Below are positions 10,014 through 20,047 of a stretch of 64,000 bases of DNA, in pieces. The first letter of the stretch is position 1; the number at the start of each line of letters is the position of its first letter. The position numbers and the translations under genes were made by a program. Source of the stretch: Pseudanabaena sp. Salubria-1 (GTDB taxonomy: Bacteria; Cyanobacteriota; Cyanobacteriia; Pseudanabaenales; Pseudanabaenaceae); assembly GCA_023336205.1 (NCBI GenBank), contig JALQCR010000013.1, forward strand, positions 1 to 64,000, in the 5' to 3' direction. The notes below the pieces were generated by a model. The model searched no databases and was not told where the DNA came from. It saw only the letters and a program-made list of their open reading frames with translations.

Positions 10014-11252
10014 ATGTCTGTATCTCGAATTCCTACTCGTCAACGCATAGTCAATACAGCCCTAGAGTTGTTTGCTAGTAAAGGAATCACCGAGACAACT
10101 ACGCGCCAAATCGCGGACTTCGCTCAGGTCAATGAAGTAACTCTATTTCGACATTTTGGAAATAAACATGGGTTATTGCTAGCGGTATTGCAAGAATGTC
10201 TGCAAAAATATTTGGTGTTGGCGCAAGTGGGAGAGTCGCTCATGGTGTCGGATATCTCTAGTCAGAGTGATTTGCGGAGATTTCTCAAATATTACATTCA
10301 GAGTTCGCTGCGGGCTCTTGAAAGTGTGCCTGAATTGGTGCGATCGCTAGTTGGCGAGGCAGGACAATATCCTCTCGAAAGCCGACAAGCATTAGCGCAA
10401 GGTATTAACCAAGTTAATCAAACGATCGCAACGGCAATTCATGATGTGCTGATCAATTCGCGGCTGCAATATTCTTTGCCGCCAATCAAGTTAGCTAACT
10501 TATTAAATACTTGTATCTTGGGCTATGCCGTGATCACTTTGACTAGTGATGTGCAGGCTGTTTGGCGCGATCGCGATGAGTTTGTAAGTACGCTTGTGGA
10601 TATGTTTATTCAAGAAGTTAACCCCATCTCTCAAGCAAGACCAATTAACGATATTTCAGCGGAGACTGTGCGCGAAATTCTGTTACAGGCTAAAAAGTGC
10701 GGCGCAAAGGACTATGCGATCGCTTATTTATTGTTTGGGGCGGGTTTGACAGCACTTGATATTACTCGCTTGCGACTAAAAGACTATCAGCACCAAGCTA
10801 ACCACGGAATTTTGCTAACTAGGGATGCTACAGGTAATGAGAGATCAGTACCACTCAATCAAAAAATTCTCGGTCATCGCTATGGCTCGGCTACCAATAA
10901 TCCCCTTAGTGTTTACCTCAAGACTCGTAAAAATGAGCTAAAAGATCTGAAAAATATTGATGATATTGTTTCTTTAGTTCTCAGTAGCGATGGTAAACCA
11001 CTGTCCTTAGAAGAGATCGAACAACTTTGGGAGCGTTGGACACAGCCCTATCGAAATTTGAATGGCTCACCTTTAACAATTGATCAAGCAAGGCATACTT
11101 GGTGCCTCGAAATGTTATCGCGGGGCATTGATGTGGATAGTTTTTGCATCATTAGCGGCATCAAGCATAAGGAATTGCAAGCTTATCAGACCCGTCTTAA
11201 TCAAAAGTTAGCGATTGATAAAGCGATGGCTCTTCTGGGTTCATGGGGATAA
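10014..11252 (+). CDS. TetR-type regulator fused to degenerate tyrosine-recombinase-like domain
   Basis: N-terminus RQRIVNTALELFASKGITETTTRQIADFAQVNEVTLFRHFGNK; C-terminus GLTALDITRLRLKDY...TGNERSVPLN...QARHTW...SGIKHKEL. Listed ORF starts at a TTG (9984) inside the palindrome; ATG 9999 or 10014 is more likely. Confidence 0.8.
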   Translation: MSVSRIPTRQRIVNTALELFASKGITETTTRQIADFAQVNEVTLFRHFGNKHGLLLAVLQECLQKYLVLAQVGESLMVSDISSQSDLRRFLKYYIQSSLRALESVPELVRSLVGEAGQYPLESRQALAQGINQVNQTIATAIHDVLINSRLQYSLPPIKLANLLNTCILGYAVITLTSDVQAVWRDRDEFVSTLVDMFIQEVNPISQARPINDISAETVREILLQAKKCGAKDYAIAYLLFGAGLTALDITRLRLKDYQHQANHGILLTRDATGNERSVPLNQKILGHRYGSATNNPLSVYLKTRKNELKDLKNIDDIVSLVLSSDGKPLSLEEIEQLWERWTQPYRNLNGSPLTIDQARHTWCLEMLSRGIDVDSFCIISGIKHKELQAYQTRLNQKLAIDKAMALLGSWG

Positions 11253-11399
11253 GCACAGCTAATAGTAATCAGAATCCTCTCGGAGCAACAGTTACAGCCC
11301 TACCATGTCGCCAATAATTGTATCGATACTGTACCATTTACCCCTCAAACCCAGATGAGCCAAAGCGATCGCGCTTGACGCTTAAAAATAAATTAACGA

Positions 11400-11442
11400 A
11401 ACCCTTAAGGTTGAGCCCCGCAGGGGCTCAACCTTAAGGGTT
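11400..11442. terminator. Long hairpin, 20-bp stem, loop GCA
   Basis: AACCCTTAAGGTTGAGCCCC-GCA-GGGGCTCAACCTTAAGGGTT. Confidence 0.7.
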
Positions 11443-11536
11443 GGGATGTGTAATTAATTAAGCGTGTCTATTTACCATTTCACGAAAGTGTGACTACACT
11501 TTTACGAATCAAAAACAAGACCCAGCAAGATTTTTT

Positions 11537-11569
11537 AAATTAAGAAATGGCTACGCCATTTCTTAATTT
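11537..11569. repeat. Hairpin, 15-bp stem, loop TAC
   Basis: AAATTAAGAAATGGC-TAC-GCCATTTCTTAATTT. Confidence 0.7.
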
Positions 11570-11592
11570 GGTATAAAGAGCCGCTTTTGGTG

Positions 11593-11647
11593 AAACCGAT
11601 TTTGTGGTTTGCAGCGCCTACGGCGCTGCAAACCACAAAATCGGTTT
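11593..11647. repeat. Hairpin, 26-bp stem, loop TAC
   Basis: AAACCGATTTTGTGGTTTGCAGCGCC-TAC-GGCGCTGCAAACCACAAAATCGGTTT. Confidence 0.75.
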
Positions 11648-11851
11648 TGGTGACTTTTTTTGCTATTTCCACCAAGTTGATTAACTTAGTGTATAATTCG
11701 GGCGTTTAATGTACTTAAAAGATTAAGTACGTAATAACAAATGTTCTTAGTGCATTAGATACGGAGCATCTTTGATTTGAGAGGCAAACAGGTTGGCATT
11801 ATCGGAGTTCAGATCGGCATTTCCAATTGAAGTTTTGGGTAGAGAAGCAAA

Positions 11852-14023
11852 GTGAGAGTTCCTCTAGACTGTTACCGTATTCTAGGTTTAACACACCTAT
11901 CAGGACTAGACAAAGTCCATCAAGCTCATCGCGATCGCCTGCTCTCTATGCCAAGGCGAGAATATTCTGATGCGGCAATCGCTTCTCGTAAGCGCATTAT
12001 CGATAAAGCTTATGAAACTCTGACCGACCGCGATCGCCATAGCGCTTCAAATGAAAGTGATGCATTAGATGCTGATAGCGACCGCCCAGTTTTGACATTG
12101 CCACCTCAAATTGAAGCTGACGAAAAAGACTTTGCAGGGCTATTACTGATTTTGTATGAACTCGGCGAATCCGAGAAAGTCTTATCCCTTGCTAAACCCT
12201 ATTACGATCCTGAAGAATCCGAATATCAGTCGGCAAGAATTTCGCCTCATGATCCAGATTTATTGCTCTCTGTATCGCTTTCCTATCTAGATCTTGGTCG
12301 CGAATATTGGAAACAAGGACAATATGAATCTGCGGCTTCATCCTTAGAATCAGCTCAAGAAATTTTATTGCGAGAAGGATTATTTCTCAGTATTCGCAGT
12401 GAAATCCAAGCCGATCTATTTCGCCTCCGCCCCTATCGGATACTCGAATTGTTGGCATCTCCTGACAATCATACCGAATCGCATCGCAAAGGCATGTCAC
12501 TTTTGCAAGAGATGCTTGATGCGCGGCGCGGCATTGATGGCTCTGGTAATGATTATTCCAGTCTCGGTATAGACGACTTTTTGCGATTTATTCAGCAATT
12601 ACGCAGCTACATGACTGCGATCGAGCAGCAAACTTTGTTTGAAGAAGAAGCCCGTCGTCCATCTTCCGTGGCAACCTATCTTGCGGTATACGCGCTGATT
12701 TCGCGTGGATTCTCTCAGCGTCAGCCCGCACTAATCCGTCGCGCCAAAGGGTTACTAGTTAAACTCAGTGCTAAGCAAGATATTTATTTAGAAAAAGCTG
12801 TATGTGCTTTGTTGCTAGGGCAAACAGAAGAAGCAAGTGCCGCGATCGATCAGAGTGGCGAAGATGAGCAAATCGCATACATCCGTCAAAACTCTGAAGG
12901 TGCGCCCGATCTTTTGCCAGGACTATGTCTCTATAGCGAACGCTGGATGCAAGAAGAGGTCTATCCACATTTCCGCGATCTGATGAGTCAAATCGTATCG
13001 CTTAAGGACTATTTTGCTGATGAGCAGGTGCAAGCATACCTAGAAGAATTACCTAATACTGGTGCAATGTCATCGGAATGGACTTCGCCAGTGGGAGGCG
13101 ATCGCCTGTCAGCAATGTCTACTCTTGATGAGTCACCTTCTGCAAATCGAGATTTTGTTCTTAACCCTGCAAAGAGCGCCCTTGCTGAACCAAAACTATC
13201 TAATTACGCCCCAGAGACACCTAATCGCTTTCAACGCTCTGCGACTCCTGTAATTGAGCGCCCTGCCGCCTATGTCAACACCAATGGTAGTGGCAATATA
13301 GCGCGAGATCTACCTAGCTCTCGTCGCACCAGCAATGTGCCACCTCTTAGAAACTCGACAAGAGCTGCTCATGAATCTGTGAGGGAGATCAAGCGCCCAT
13401 CTCAAGTTCCCACTTCAAGTCATGCATCATTACCAAAACGTAGGTTTAATGTTGGGCGTTTAGCTACTGTAATTGTTTTAGCGATCGCTGTGCTTGCTGG
13501 CTCTATTTGGTTAGTTGTTTGGGCTGTTCGCGCCTTAACTGGTGCTCCCCAACCACAGCCTATAACCTTAGAAAAGCCAATTACAAATATAGTCCAAGCC
13601 CTTAAGGAAAATAATGCAGCTCCAGTTGCTCAACCAGGTCCTTTAGACAAAGAAACTGCTACCAAAGTAATCGAGACATGGCAAGCCACTAAATCAAAAG
13701 CTCTTGGCAAGGGATATGAAGACAATCTTCTAGAAGAAATTTTGGTTGATCCTGCGCTTAGTGATTGGAAAGGACGCGCTAAAGAACTTAAAGCAATCAA
13801 CTCCTATTTGCAGTACCAAACAAAATCAAGTTCAGTTGATAGTGTTACGCCTGATGGCGATAGTAAGGCTAAAGTAGTTGCCAAGATTTCCGAATCGCGC
13901 AATTACTTTAATAATGGCGAGCTTGATCGCGGAGCGTCCAAAGATGATGCTAGCTACACCGTTGAGTATGATTTGGTAAAAAAAGATAATCGATGGCTAA
14001 TTAGGGAAATGTTCGTTTTCTAA
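11852..14023 (+). CDS. zipN: Ftn2/ZipN (ARC6-like) cell-division protein
   Basis: DnaJ-like N-terminus (DCYRILGLTHLSGLDKVHQAHRDRL), single TM, C-terminal IMS/ARC6-like domain. Confidence 0.88.
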   Translation: MRVPLDCYRILGLTHLSGLDKVHQAHRDRLLSMPRREYSDAAIASRKRIIDKAYETLTDRDRHSASNESDALDADSDRPVLTLPPQIEADEKDFAGLLLILYELGESEKVLSLAKPYYDPEESEYQSARISPHDPDLLLSVSLSYLDLGREYWKQGQYESAASSLESAQEILLREGLFLSIRSEIQADLFRLRPYRILELLASPDNHTESHRKGMSLLQEMLDARRGIDGSGNDYSSLGIDDFLRFIQQLRSYMTAIEQQTLFEEEARRPSSVATYLAVYALISRGFSQRQPALIRRAKGLLVKLSAKQDIYLEKAVCALLLGQTEEASAAIDQSGEDEQIAYIRQNSEGAPDLLPGLCLYSERWMQEEVYPHFRDLMSQIVSLKDYFADEQVQAYLEELPNTGAMSSEWTSPVGGDRLSAMSTLDESPSANRDFVLNPAKSALAEPKLSNYAPETPNRFQRSATPVIERPAAYVNTNGSGNIARDLPSSRRTSNVPPLRNSTRAAHESVREIKRPSQVPTSSHASLPKRRFNVGRLATVIVLAIAVLAGSIWLVVWAVRALTGAPQPQPITLEKPITNIVQALKENNAAPVAQPGPLDKETATKVIETWQATKSKALGKGYEDNLLEEILVDPALSDWKGRAKELKAINSYLQYQTKSSSVDSVTPDGDSKAKVVAKISESRNYFNNGELDRGASKDDASYTVEYDLVKKDNRWLIREMFVF

Positions 14024-14040
14024 ATTAAAAAGTCAGCAAT

Positions 14041-14145
14041 TCTCATTATGAAACTAATTTTGTTGTTTGCTGCGCCAAACACCAAAATTAGTTTCATAAT
14101 GAGAAAAAGGACGAGTGGCGCTGCGCAGAACCACTCGTCCTTTTT
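14041..14145. terminator. Two tandem long hairpins downstream of zipN
   Basis: TCTCATTATGAAACTAATTTTG...CAAAATTAGTTTCATAATGAGA and AAAAGGACGAGTGG...CCACTCGTCCTTTT. Confidence 0.7.
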
Positions 14146-14248
14146 AGTAGTAACTCACAAAAGTGTAGTGATACTTTTGTGGGTTGAAAACCAAATCCCG
14201 TAAGGGTTTTGAAGGCACAAAATGGCGTAGCCATTTTGTGCTTTGGTC

Positions 14249-15388
14249 TTAGAAATCTTCTACTATTACTTCATCATCTTCAGGTTCAATTTCTTCAGGG
14301 ACTACTTTCGTCGCCGAAACCTCAACTCCTGCGGATAATTTTTCGCGTACTTGGCGTTCGACATCTTGAGCAAATTCTGGCTTGTCTTCCATGTATTTGA
14401 TCGTGTTATCTCGGCCTTGTCCGATGTTGTCGCCTTGATAGCTATACCAAGCACCCTTACGCACGATGATGCTCATTTCTTCGGCAAGATCAACTAAGCA
14501 GCCAACCGTAGAAATTCCTTTCCCAAAAATAATGTCAAACTCGGCGATCCGAAAAGGTGGCGCAACTTTATTCTTCGCAACTTTGACCTTGGCGCGAATC
14601 CCATATTCTTCCGTGCCCTTTTTGAGGGTTTGGATGCGGCGAATATCTAGACGTACAGAAGCATAGAACTTCAGAGCAGTTCCGCCTGTAGTTACTTCAG
14701 GGCTGCCATAGGATACGCCGATTTTCTGGCGCAACTGATTCAAGAAAATGACGATGCAGTTTGATCTACCGACATTGGCCGTGATCTTACGGAGGGCTTG
14801 ACTCATTAGTCTTGCTTGCAACCCAACGTGGGATGCGCCCATTTCACCTTCGATTTCAGCACGAGGCACGAGGGCTGCTACTGAGTCGATCGCAATGATA
14901 TCTACTGCCATCGATCGCACGAGGTTATCAACTATTTCTAGCGCCATTTCGCCAGAGTCTGGCTGGGAAATCAGTAGGTTATTAATATCAACACCTACAG
15001 CCGCCGCATAAGTTGGATCTAGGGCATGTTCAGCATCAACAAAGGCGGCAATGCCACCACGTTTCTGGACTTCGGCGATCGCATGAAGTACTAGAGTGGT
15101 TTTGCCTGAGCTTTCTGGCCCGTAAACTTCGATAACGCGACCTTTTGGGAGTCCACCACCAAGGGCAAGGTCGAGAGGTAATGCGCCGCTTGGGATGGTC
15201 TCAACACGCATATTGGTAGCATCGCCAAGACGCATAATTGCGCCTTTCCCATGATCCTTCTCGATTTTTTGCATGATTGCATCGAGGGCTTTCTTTTTCT
15301 CAGGGCTGATGCTTGTCTTTGCCGCTTGAGCGATCGCAGCAGTCTTATCAACTTGACTATTTGCCGTTGCAGAAGAATTTTTCGCCAT
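14249..15388 (-). CDS. recA: Recombinase RecA
   Basis: [43 protein letters not shown]. Confidence 0.98.
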   Translation of the reverse strand: MAKNSSATANSQVDKTAAIAQAAKTSISPEKKKALDAIMQKIEKDHGKGAIMRLGDATNMRVETIPSGALPLDLALGGGLPKGRVIEVYGPESSGKTTLVLHAIAEVQKRGGIAAFVDAEHALDPTYAAAVGVDINNLLISQPDSGEMALEIVDNLVRSMAVDIIAIDSVAALVPRAEIEGEMGASHVGLQARLMSQALRKITANVGRSNCIVIFLNQLRQKIGVSYGSPEVTTGGTALKFYASVRLDIRRIQTLKKGTEEYGIRAKVKVAKNKVAPPFRIAEFDIIFGKGISTVGCLVDLAEEMSIIVRKGAWYSYQGDNIGQGRDNTIKYMEDKPEFAQDVERQVREKLSAGVEVSATKVVPEEIEPEDDEVIVEDF

Positions 15389-15761
15389 TGCCGTTCGAGG
15401 TTTAGTTCGTTTAGTAAGTCTGCCTCATTATGACACTAAGCTTCTGCATTTGAGGTGTTAAATTTGTACTGAAATTTAAGTGACTACCTTGATTTTGCTG
15501 GTATTTAGATATTTGTACTAAAAATCTTCAATAAAAAATGCAACATTTGTATGATCTCTTGTTCATCAAATTAAGTTTGGTCCCAATCCCGATCTTCAAC
15601 CCATATATTTGCCCTGACATGAATATGAGTTCGGTGAATTTTCTATAATTTGAAAAGCTATTTTTTAAGGTTATGCAGAATGAAATTTAAATATCTTTAA
15701 ATATCAATTCTGTCTTCTCCAAATTCTAAACACTAGAAGTCCACTCTATAGCTTATTTATA

Positions 15762-16259
15762 CTAATCTTCTCCAAAGACTTTGGTATAGCCTAAATAACC
15801 TATTAGGAGAACTATTGCCCAAATTATTAAAAATGAGTTAAAAGGCAAGTATGAGAAGAAATATAAATGAATCCTGTTGGAAATCCATGATAAAAATATG
15901 AATACCATTGACATTAACATCAAGCCTTGGATGAATTTAAAGGCTGGAATCCGACTAAGTGGCATCCGTTTTTTCGCAAGAATAATCGAGCAGATTACGT
16001 GATAAGGGGCGGATAAGAGTAACAAAATATCCGCTTCCTTGCCTAATTTTCCCCAGCCTCCAGTATTGCTGGCATAGGCTATGTAACCAGCAAACACAAT
16101 AGCTACAAATGCAGATATGCTCAAATTTACACTTAATACATAGGGTTCCTCTTTAGTCCCAGGAACAAATATGCAAATGTAGTAAGCTAGCCAAGGAGAT
16201 AAAAATACTAATAAAAGAATAGGTATTTTATAGAGTGTTAGAAGGCTTTCTATGGTCAT
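15762..16259 (-). CDS. Hypothetical membrane protein
   Basis: 165-aa ORF, multiple hydrophobic segments. Confidence 0.55.
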   Translation of the reverse strand: MTIESLLTLYKIPILLLVFLSPWLAYYICIFVPGTKEEPYVLSVNLSISAFVAIVFAGYIAYASNTGGWGKLGKEADILLLLSAPYHVICSIILAKKRMPLSRIPAFKFIQGLMLMSMVFIFLSWISNRIHLYFFSYLPFNSFLIIWAIVLLIGYLGYTKVFGED

Positions 16260-16530
16260 AAAATGCTCCCTGATTTAAAAATTCCTCTAACTTCTTATTG
16301 ATCAATCTCAGCAAAAAAAACTTTATACTACCTAATTGGGCAAGATCAGCATAATTATGGATCTATTAGGCTAATAGCAACGAGATTAACTTTAAAATCA
16401 CCTCATAGTTTAAAAGAATATCAAATTTGATAGTGATATAGCAATCCTAAATAGTTTGAGAGAGTGCGACTCAAAGAGTTGCAATTTCTCAAACTATTTA
16501 ATCTCATAAATGATTGAGGATATTCCCAAT

Positions 16531-16575
16531 CAAGAATTAGTGATGCGGCGCGAAGCGCCGCATCACTAATTCTTG
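16531..16575. repeat. Hairpin, 21-bp stem, loop GAA
   Basis: CAAGAATTAGTGATGCGGCGC-GAA-GCGCCGCATCACTAATTCTTG. Confidence 0.75.
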
Positions 16576-16618
16576 GGGGAGTGTATGGCAGGAAATATTT
16601 TGCTTAAGACATAAAAAC

Positions 16619-16661
16619 CAAAAGATGAATGGCGGCGCGAAGCGCCGCCACTCATCTTTTG
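16619..16661. repeat. Long hairpin, loop GAA
   Basis: AAAAGATGAatGGCGGCGC-GAA-GCGCCGCCactCATCTTTT (small mismatch). Confidence 0.65.
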
Positions 16662-16839
16662 TTTTTTTGCATTGCTATACACCTAAAGTTAATGTGAGTT
16701 CGCTATCGCCATTTGCGTCGTGCTGACGTTAAAGTTAGAGAGATTAAAACCATGTGATATTTGATCGGTGACAAATGCAACATTTGTAAAGTCTAATGTC
16801 AGAATTGAAATAAGTAATTCTAACTAGCGGTCTAATACT

Positions 16840-17385
16840 ATGTCTTCGGAACATCCACCAGTTATGTTGGTGGACGGCTATAACGTAATTGGGTTTTGGA
16901 AGCACTTGCAGGAAATTCGAGATCTGCAAGGGTTTGACATTGCCCGATCGCATTTAACCGAAACGATGGTGAACTTTAGTGCTTATCACGGCTATAAGAC
17001 CACATTAGTATTTGATGCTTATGTACAAGCAACCCCCGCAAAATCTGAAAAGATTACCAAAAACCTGAAACTATATTTCACCGATCACAACGAAACGGCG
17101 GATACTTACATCGAGCGTCAATGTGGCAAGTACCGCCGCGATCCGCTACGGCATTTAAAAAGAATTATTGTAGTGACTTCCGATCGCGCCCAGCAGTTAA
17201 CCGCAGTTGGGTTTGGAGCAGAGTGGCTATCAGCACCAGCGTTAGAACAGGAAGTGGAAGCTACGATGCGATCTGTACAAAGCCGTCAAAAGAATCAAAA
17301 AGCGAATACGAATAATTTATTGGGAAATCGCATTGATAGCCAGACCAAGGCTCAACTAGCTAAGTGGCGCAATAGTTTGAATTAA
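16840..17385 (+). CDS. NYN/YacP-like ribonuclease-family protein
   Basis: VMLVDGYNVIGFWKHL; ADTYIERQCGKYRRD; IVVTSDRAQQ. Confidence 0.85.
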   Translation: MSSEHPPVMLVDGYNVIGFWKHLQEIRDLQGFDIARSHLTETMVNFSAYHGYKTTLVFDAYVQATPAKSEKITKNLKLYFTDHNETADTYIERQCGKYRRDPLRHLKRIIVVTSDRAQQLTAVGFGAEWLSAPALEQEVEATMRSVQSRQKNQKANTNNLLGNRIDSQTKAQLAKWRNSLN

Positions 17386-17409
17386 GCTTCTCTATTTGGA
17401 AATCGCAAT

Positions 17410-18846
17410 ATGCTGCAACCTAGTTCCAATCATTTATTTATTTCGGCGATCGCTTTAATTGTCGGATTAGCTCTATCAGTAATTATCCTTGGCGAAGTTA
17501 TCTATCGCCTACAACATCGCCGTCGCCCCCTCGCAGCCACCTTACAAGTAGTGCGAAACTTGGTACTGCCAATGCTCGCGTTCATGTTGTTTATTCAGTA
17601 TGTGTTGCAACGTCCTGCTGATGATGACATTGTTAAAAGCGTCCAAACTCTATTTTGGATTTGTGTACTTCACGCGGCTTTATCGTTACTAAATGCGATC
17701 ATTTTTGAGCAAGCAAAAGCTGATACTTGGCGAGCGCGAGTTCCCAAACTCTTAATAGATTTATTTCGATTGTTTTTAGTGCTTTTGGGAGTAGCGATCG
17801 TCCTTGCTAAGGTCTGGAATGCTGATCTTGCAGGATTGGTTACAGCTCTGGGCGTTAGCTCGATTGTGATTGGTTTAGCGCTCCAAGATACTCTCGGTAG
17901 TGTCATGTCAGGAATTGCGCTGATATTTGAGCGTCCTTTCTCAGTGGGTGATTGGTTGCAAGTCGGTGAATTGACGGGACAGGTGATAGACATCAATTGG
18001 CGAGCCGTGCGTTTGCAAACCTTTGAGCGCGAAATGGTGATTATCCCTCATAAACTTATAGGCAATGAAATTATTCGCAACTTTAGCCGCCCAATCCCTA
18101 TTCATGCAGAACGGATTCGTCATGGCTTCTCCTATAATGATCCGCCAAATTTAGCGAAACATGTCCTATTGACTACGGCTTTAGAGACTGAAGGTATTTT
18201 AAAAGACCCAGAGCCAGAGATATATACAATTTCCTACGATGACTTTGCGATTACCTACGAAGTAAAATTTTTTATCGATGACTACAGCAATATTGAAAGT
18301 ATTCGCGATCGCTTTATGAGTCGGATTTGGTATGCTGCCCAACGGAATAGCCTGACGATTCCTTTTCCCATTCGTACTCTTTATCATTTTAATGGGCCGA
18401 CCTTACAGGCGAAGGGCAATTCCAAAAAATTTACCGAGAGCCTGCAATCTGTTCCAGCCTTTGTGCCATTACAAAATCCTGACTCTGTTGCCGATGGGAT
18501 TGATCTACAACATTATGGCGCGGGTGAGAAAGTAATCTGGCAAGGAGTCAGTAACAATGCGCTATATATTGTGATCGCTGGTACGGCGATCATGTCTGTT
18601 AGCGATCGCGAGCATATCGAACATGAACTTTTAACAATCAAAACTGGCGAGTTTTTTGGTGAGATGACGCTTTTTTCTGGCGAGCATAGTCCGATATCAG
18701 TAACAGCGATCGAGGATTTAGAGGTGATGACGCTATCTGCGAATGCTGTTAATCAAATGATTGATCGGCAGCCTAGTTTTGCCCGTGAAATCAGCCAAAT
18801 CTTAGAAACTCGCCGTCGTGTGGTAAATACAATTCAAAAATCGTGA
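17410..18846 (+). CDS. MscS-family channel with C-terminal cyclic-nucleotide-binding domain
   Basis: LGVSSIVIGLALQDTLGSVMSGIALIFERPFSVGDW; C-terminal KTGEFFGEMTLFSGEHSP. Confidence 0.9.
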   Translation: MLQPSSNHLFISAIALIVGLALSVIILGEVIYRLQHRRRPLAATLQVVRNLVLPMLAFMLFIQYVLQRPADDDIVKSVQTLFWICVLHAALSLLNAIIFEQAKADTWRARVPKLLIDLFRLFLVLLGVAIVLAKVWNADLAGLVTALGVSSIVIGLALQDTLGSVMSGIALIFERPFSVGDWLQVGELTGQVIDINWRAVRLQTFEREMVIIPHKLIGNEIIRNFSRPIPIHAERIRHGFSYNDPPNLAKHVLLTTALETEGILKDPEPEIYTISYDDFAITYEVKFFIDDYSNIESIRDRFMSRIWYAAQRNSLTIPFPIRTLYHFNGPTLQAKGNSKKFTESLQSVPAFVPLQNPDSVADGIDLQHYGAGEKVIWQGVSNNALYIVIAGTAIMSVSDREHIEHELLTIKTGEFFGEMTLFSGEHSPISVTAIEDLEVMTLSANAVNQMIDRQPSFAREISQILETRRRVVNTIQKS

Positions 18847-18896
18847 ATCCAAGAATTTATTGGTGGTGCAAAGCACCGCCAATAAATTCTTGGATT
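18846..18896. terminator. Long hairpin downstream of mscS-like gene, loop AAA
   Basis: AATCCAAGAATTTATTGGTGGTGC-AAA-GCACCGCCAATAAATTCTTGGATT. Confidence 0.7.
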
Positions 18897-19068
18897 TTGA
18901 CTTGACTACTTGCTTTCAAGCCAAAAATAAATGGTGCAATCATTTATTCTTGGCATACCTCTTTGTATAGGCAAAGCCGAGCTTTTAAGCATACCTTTAG
19001 CTAGATTCACACTTTGAAATACTTTGTTATATTTCTTTACATAAGGAAGTCACACACAGGACAAAGCA

Positions 19069-19278
19069 ATGAGCAACAGTTATAGAGTCGATGATCGCGG
19101 TGTTCTCAACAATTTCGCAGTTGAACCAAAGATGTATGTTGAAGAAACCCAAAAGGCTGGTTTTACACCTTACGCTGAATTGTTGAATGGCAGATTGGCG
19201 ATGATTGGTTTTGCATCTTTACTTATCCTTGAATTTTCTACGGGGCATGGGTTGATTTGGTGGCTTGCTAACGTATAA
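19069..19278 (+). CDS. High-light-inducible / chlorophyll a/b-binding-like protein
   Basis: AELLNGRLAMIGFASLLILEFSTGHGLIWW (single-helix ExxNxRxAM motif). Confidence 0.9.
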   Translation: MSNSYRVDDRGVLNNFAVEPKMYVEETQKAGFTPYAELLNGRLAMIGFASLLILEFSTGHGLIWWLANV

Positions 19279-19362
19279 GCACTGACCGTTCCCAATCAAA
19301 ATGTTTGAGACAAAGTAAAAACGATTATTCGACCCTACCTTTTGGTAGGGTTTTTTATTGCA

Positions 19363-19454
19363 AAAAACAAAATAGAGTTGGGGGGGGGGGGGGGGGCCCC
19401 CCGGGCTTTAGCCCGGGGGGCCCCCCCCCCCCCCCCCAACTCTATTTTGTTTTT
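19363..19454. repeat. Perfect hairpin, 44-bp stem, G17-C6-GGGC-TTTA-GCCC-G6-C17 with 17-bp AT-rich arms
   Basis: AAAAACAAAATAGAGTT ... AACTCTATTTTGTTTTT flanking symmetric G/C tracts. Confidence 0.9.
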
Positions 19455-19470
19455 GAATTTGTTCTAGAAG

Positions 19471-19953
19471 TTACACTTTTGGGAATTGGGATAATAACCG
19501 ATCGCAGATTTGCTGTAAAGTTCTCGCTTCATCATCTGAGATGTGGCTAGCAAAATACTCAGAAATCCCCTCCGCATAAACTATCCACATTTTTTGTTGC
19601 ATTGCTAAACCTGATTCCGTTAAGACAGCATAAGTCCCCCGTCGATCATTTGGACAGGACTTGCGATAGAGAAAGCCTGCATTTTCAAGGCGATCAACAA
19701 GACGGGTTAGATTGCTGCGACTTAATAGAACTTTTTCAGCTAACTCACTCAATCGCAAGGAGTAATCAGGAGATTCTTTGAGTGTGAGCATTACGTCATA
19801 CCATTCCAACGGCGGCAGCTCGGCTTGAGTGATTTTTTCGGCAATGCGATTAAGCAACTTGCTATGGACGGTCAAAAGCGATCGCCAAGCTGAATTTCGT
19901 AAAGGATCTAATGCTGAATTAGTTGACATGCTAACAGTATGAGGAAAGGTCAT
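19471..19953 (-). CDS. MarR-family transcriptional regulator
   Basis: RLSELAEKVLLSRSNLTRLVDRLENAGFLYRKSCPNDRRGTYAVLTESG. Confidence 0.92.
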   Translation of the reverse strand: MTFPHTVSMSTNSALDPLRNSAWRSLLTVHSKLLNRIAEKITQAELPPLEWYDVMLTLKESPDYSLRLSELAEKVLLSRSNLTRLVDRLENAGFLYRKSCPNDRRGTYAVLTESGLAMQQKMWIVYAEGISEYFASHISDDEARTLQQICDRLLSQFPKV

Positions 19954-20047
19954 TGCAATTGCAATTAAATATGCTAAATTAATATTAGTTGCAATTGCAA
20001 TTAATACAAATGCAACTAATATTCAAAATATTAATAACACTCTTGCC

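Noticed and set aside
10014-11252. Prophage or integrative element integrase
   Set aside because: Recombinase-like domain is fused to TetR and seems to lack catalytic residues; no att repeats, tRNA or phage genes nearby
19305-19550. 81-aa ORF with GGGGG/PPPPP tracts
   Set aside because: Entirely explained by the G/C hairpin; not a plausible protein
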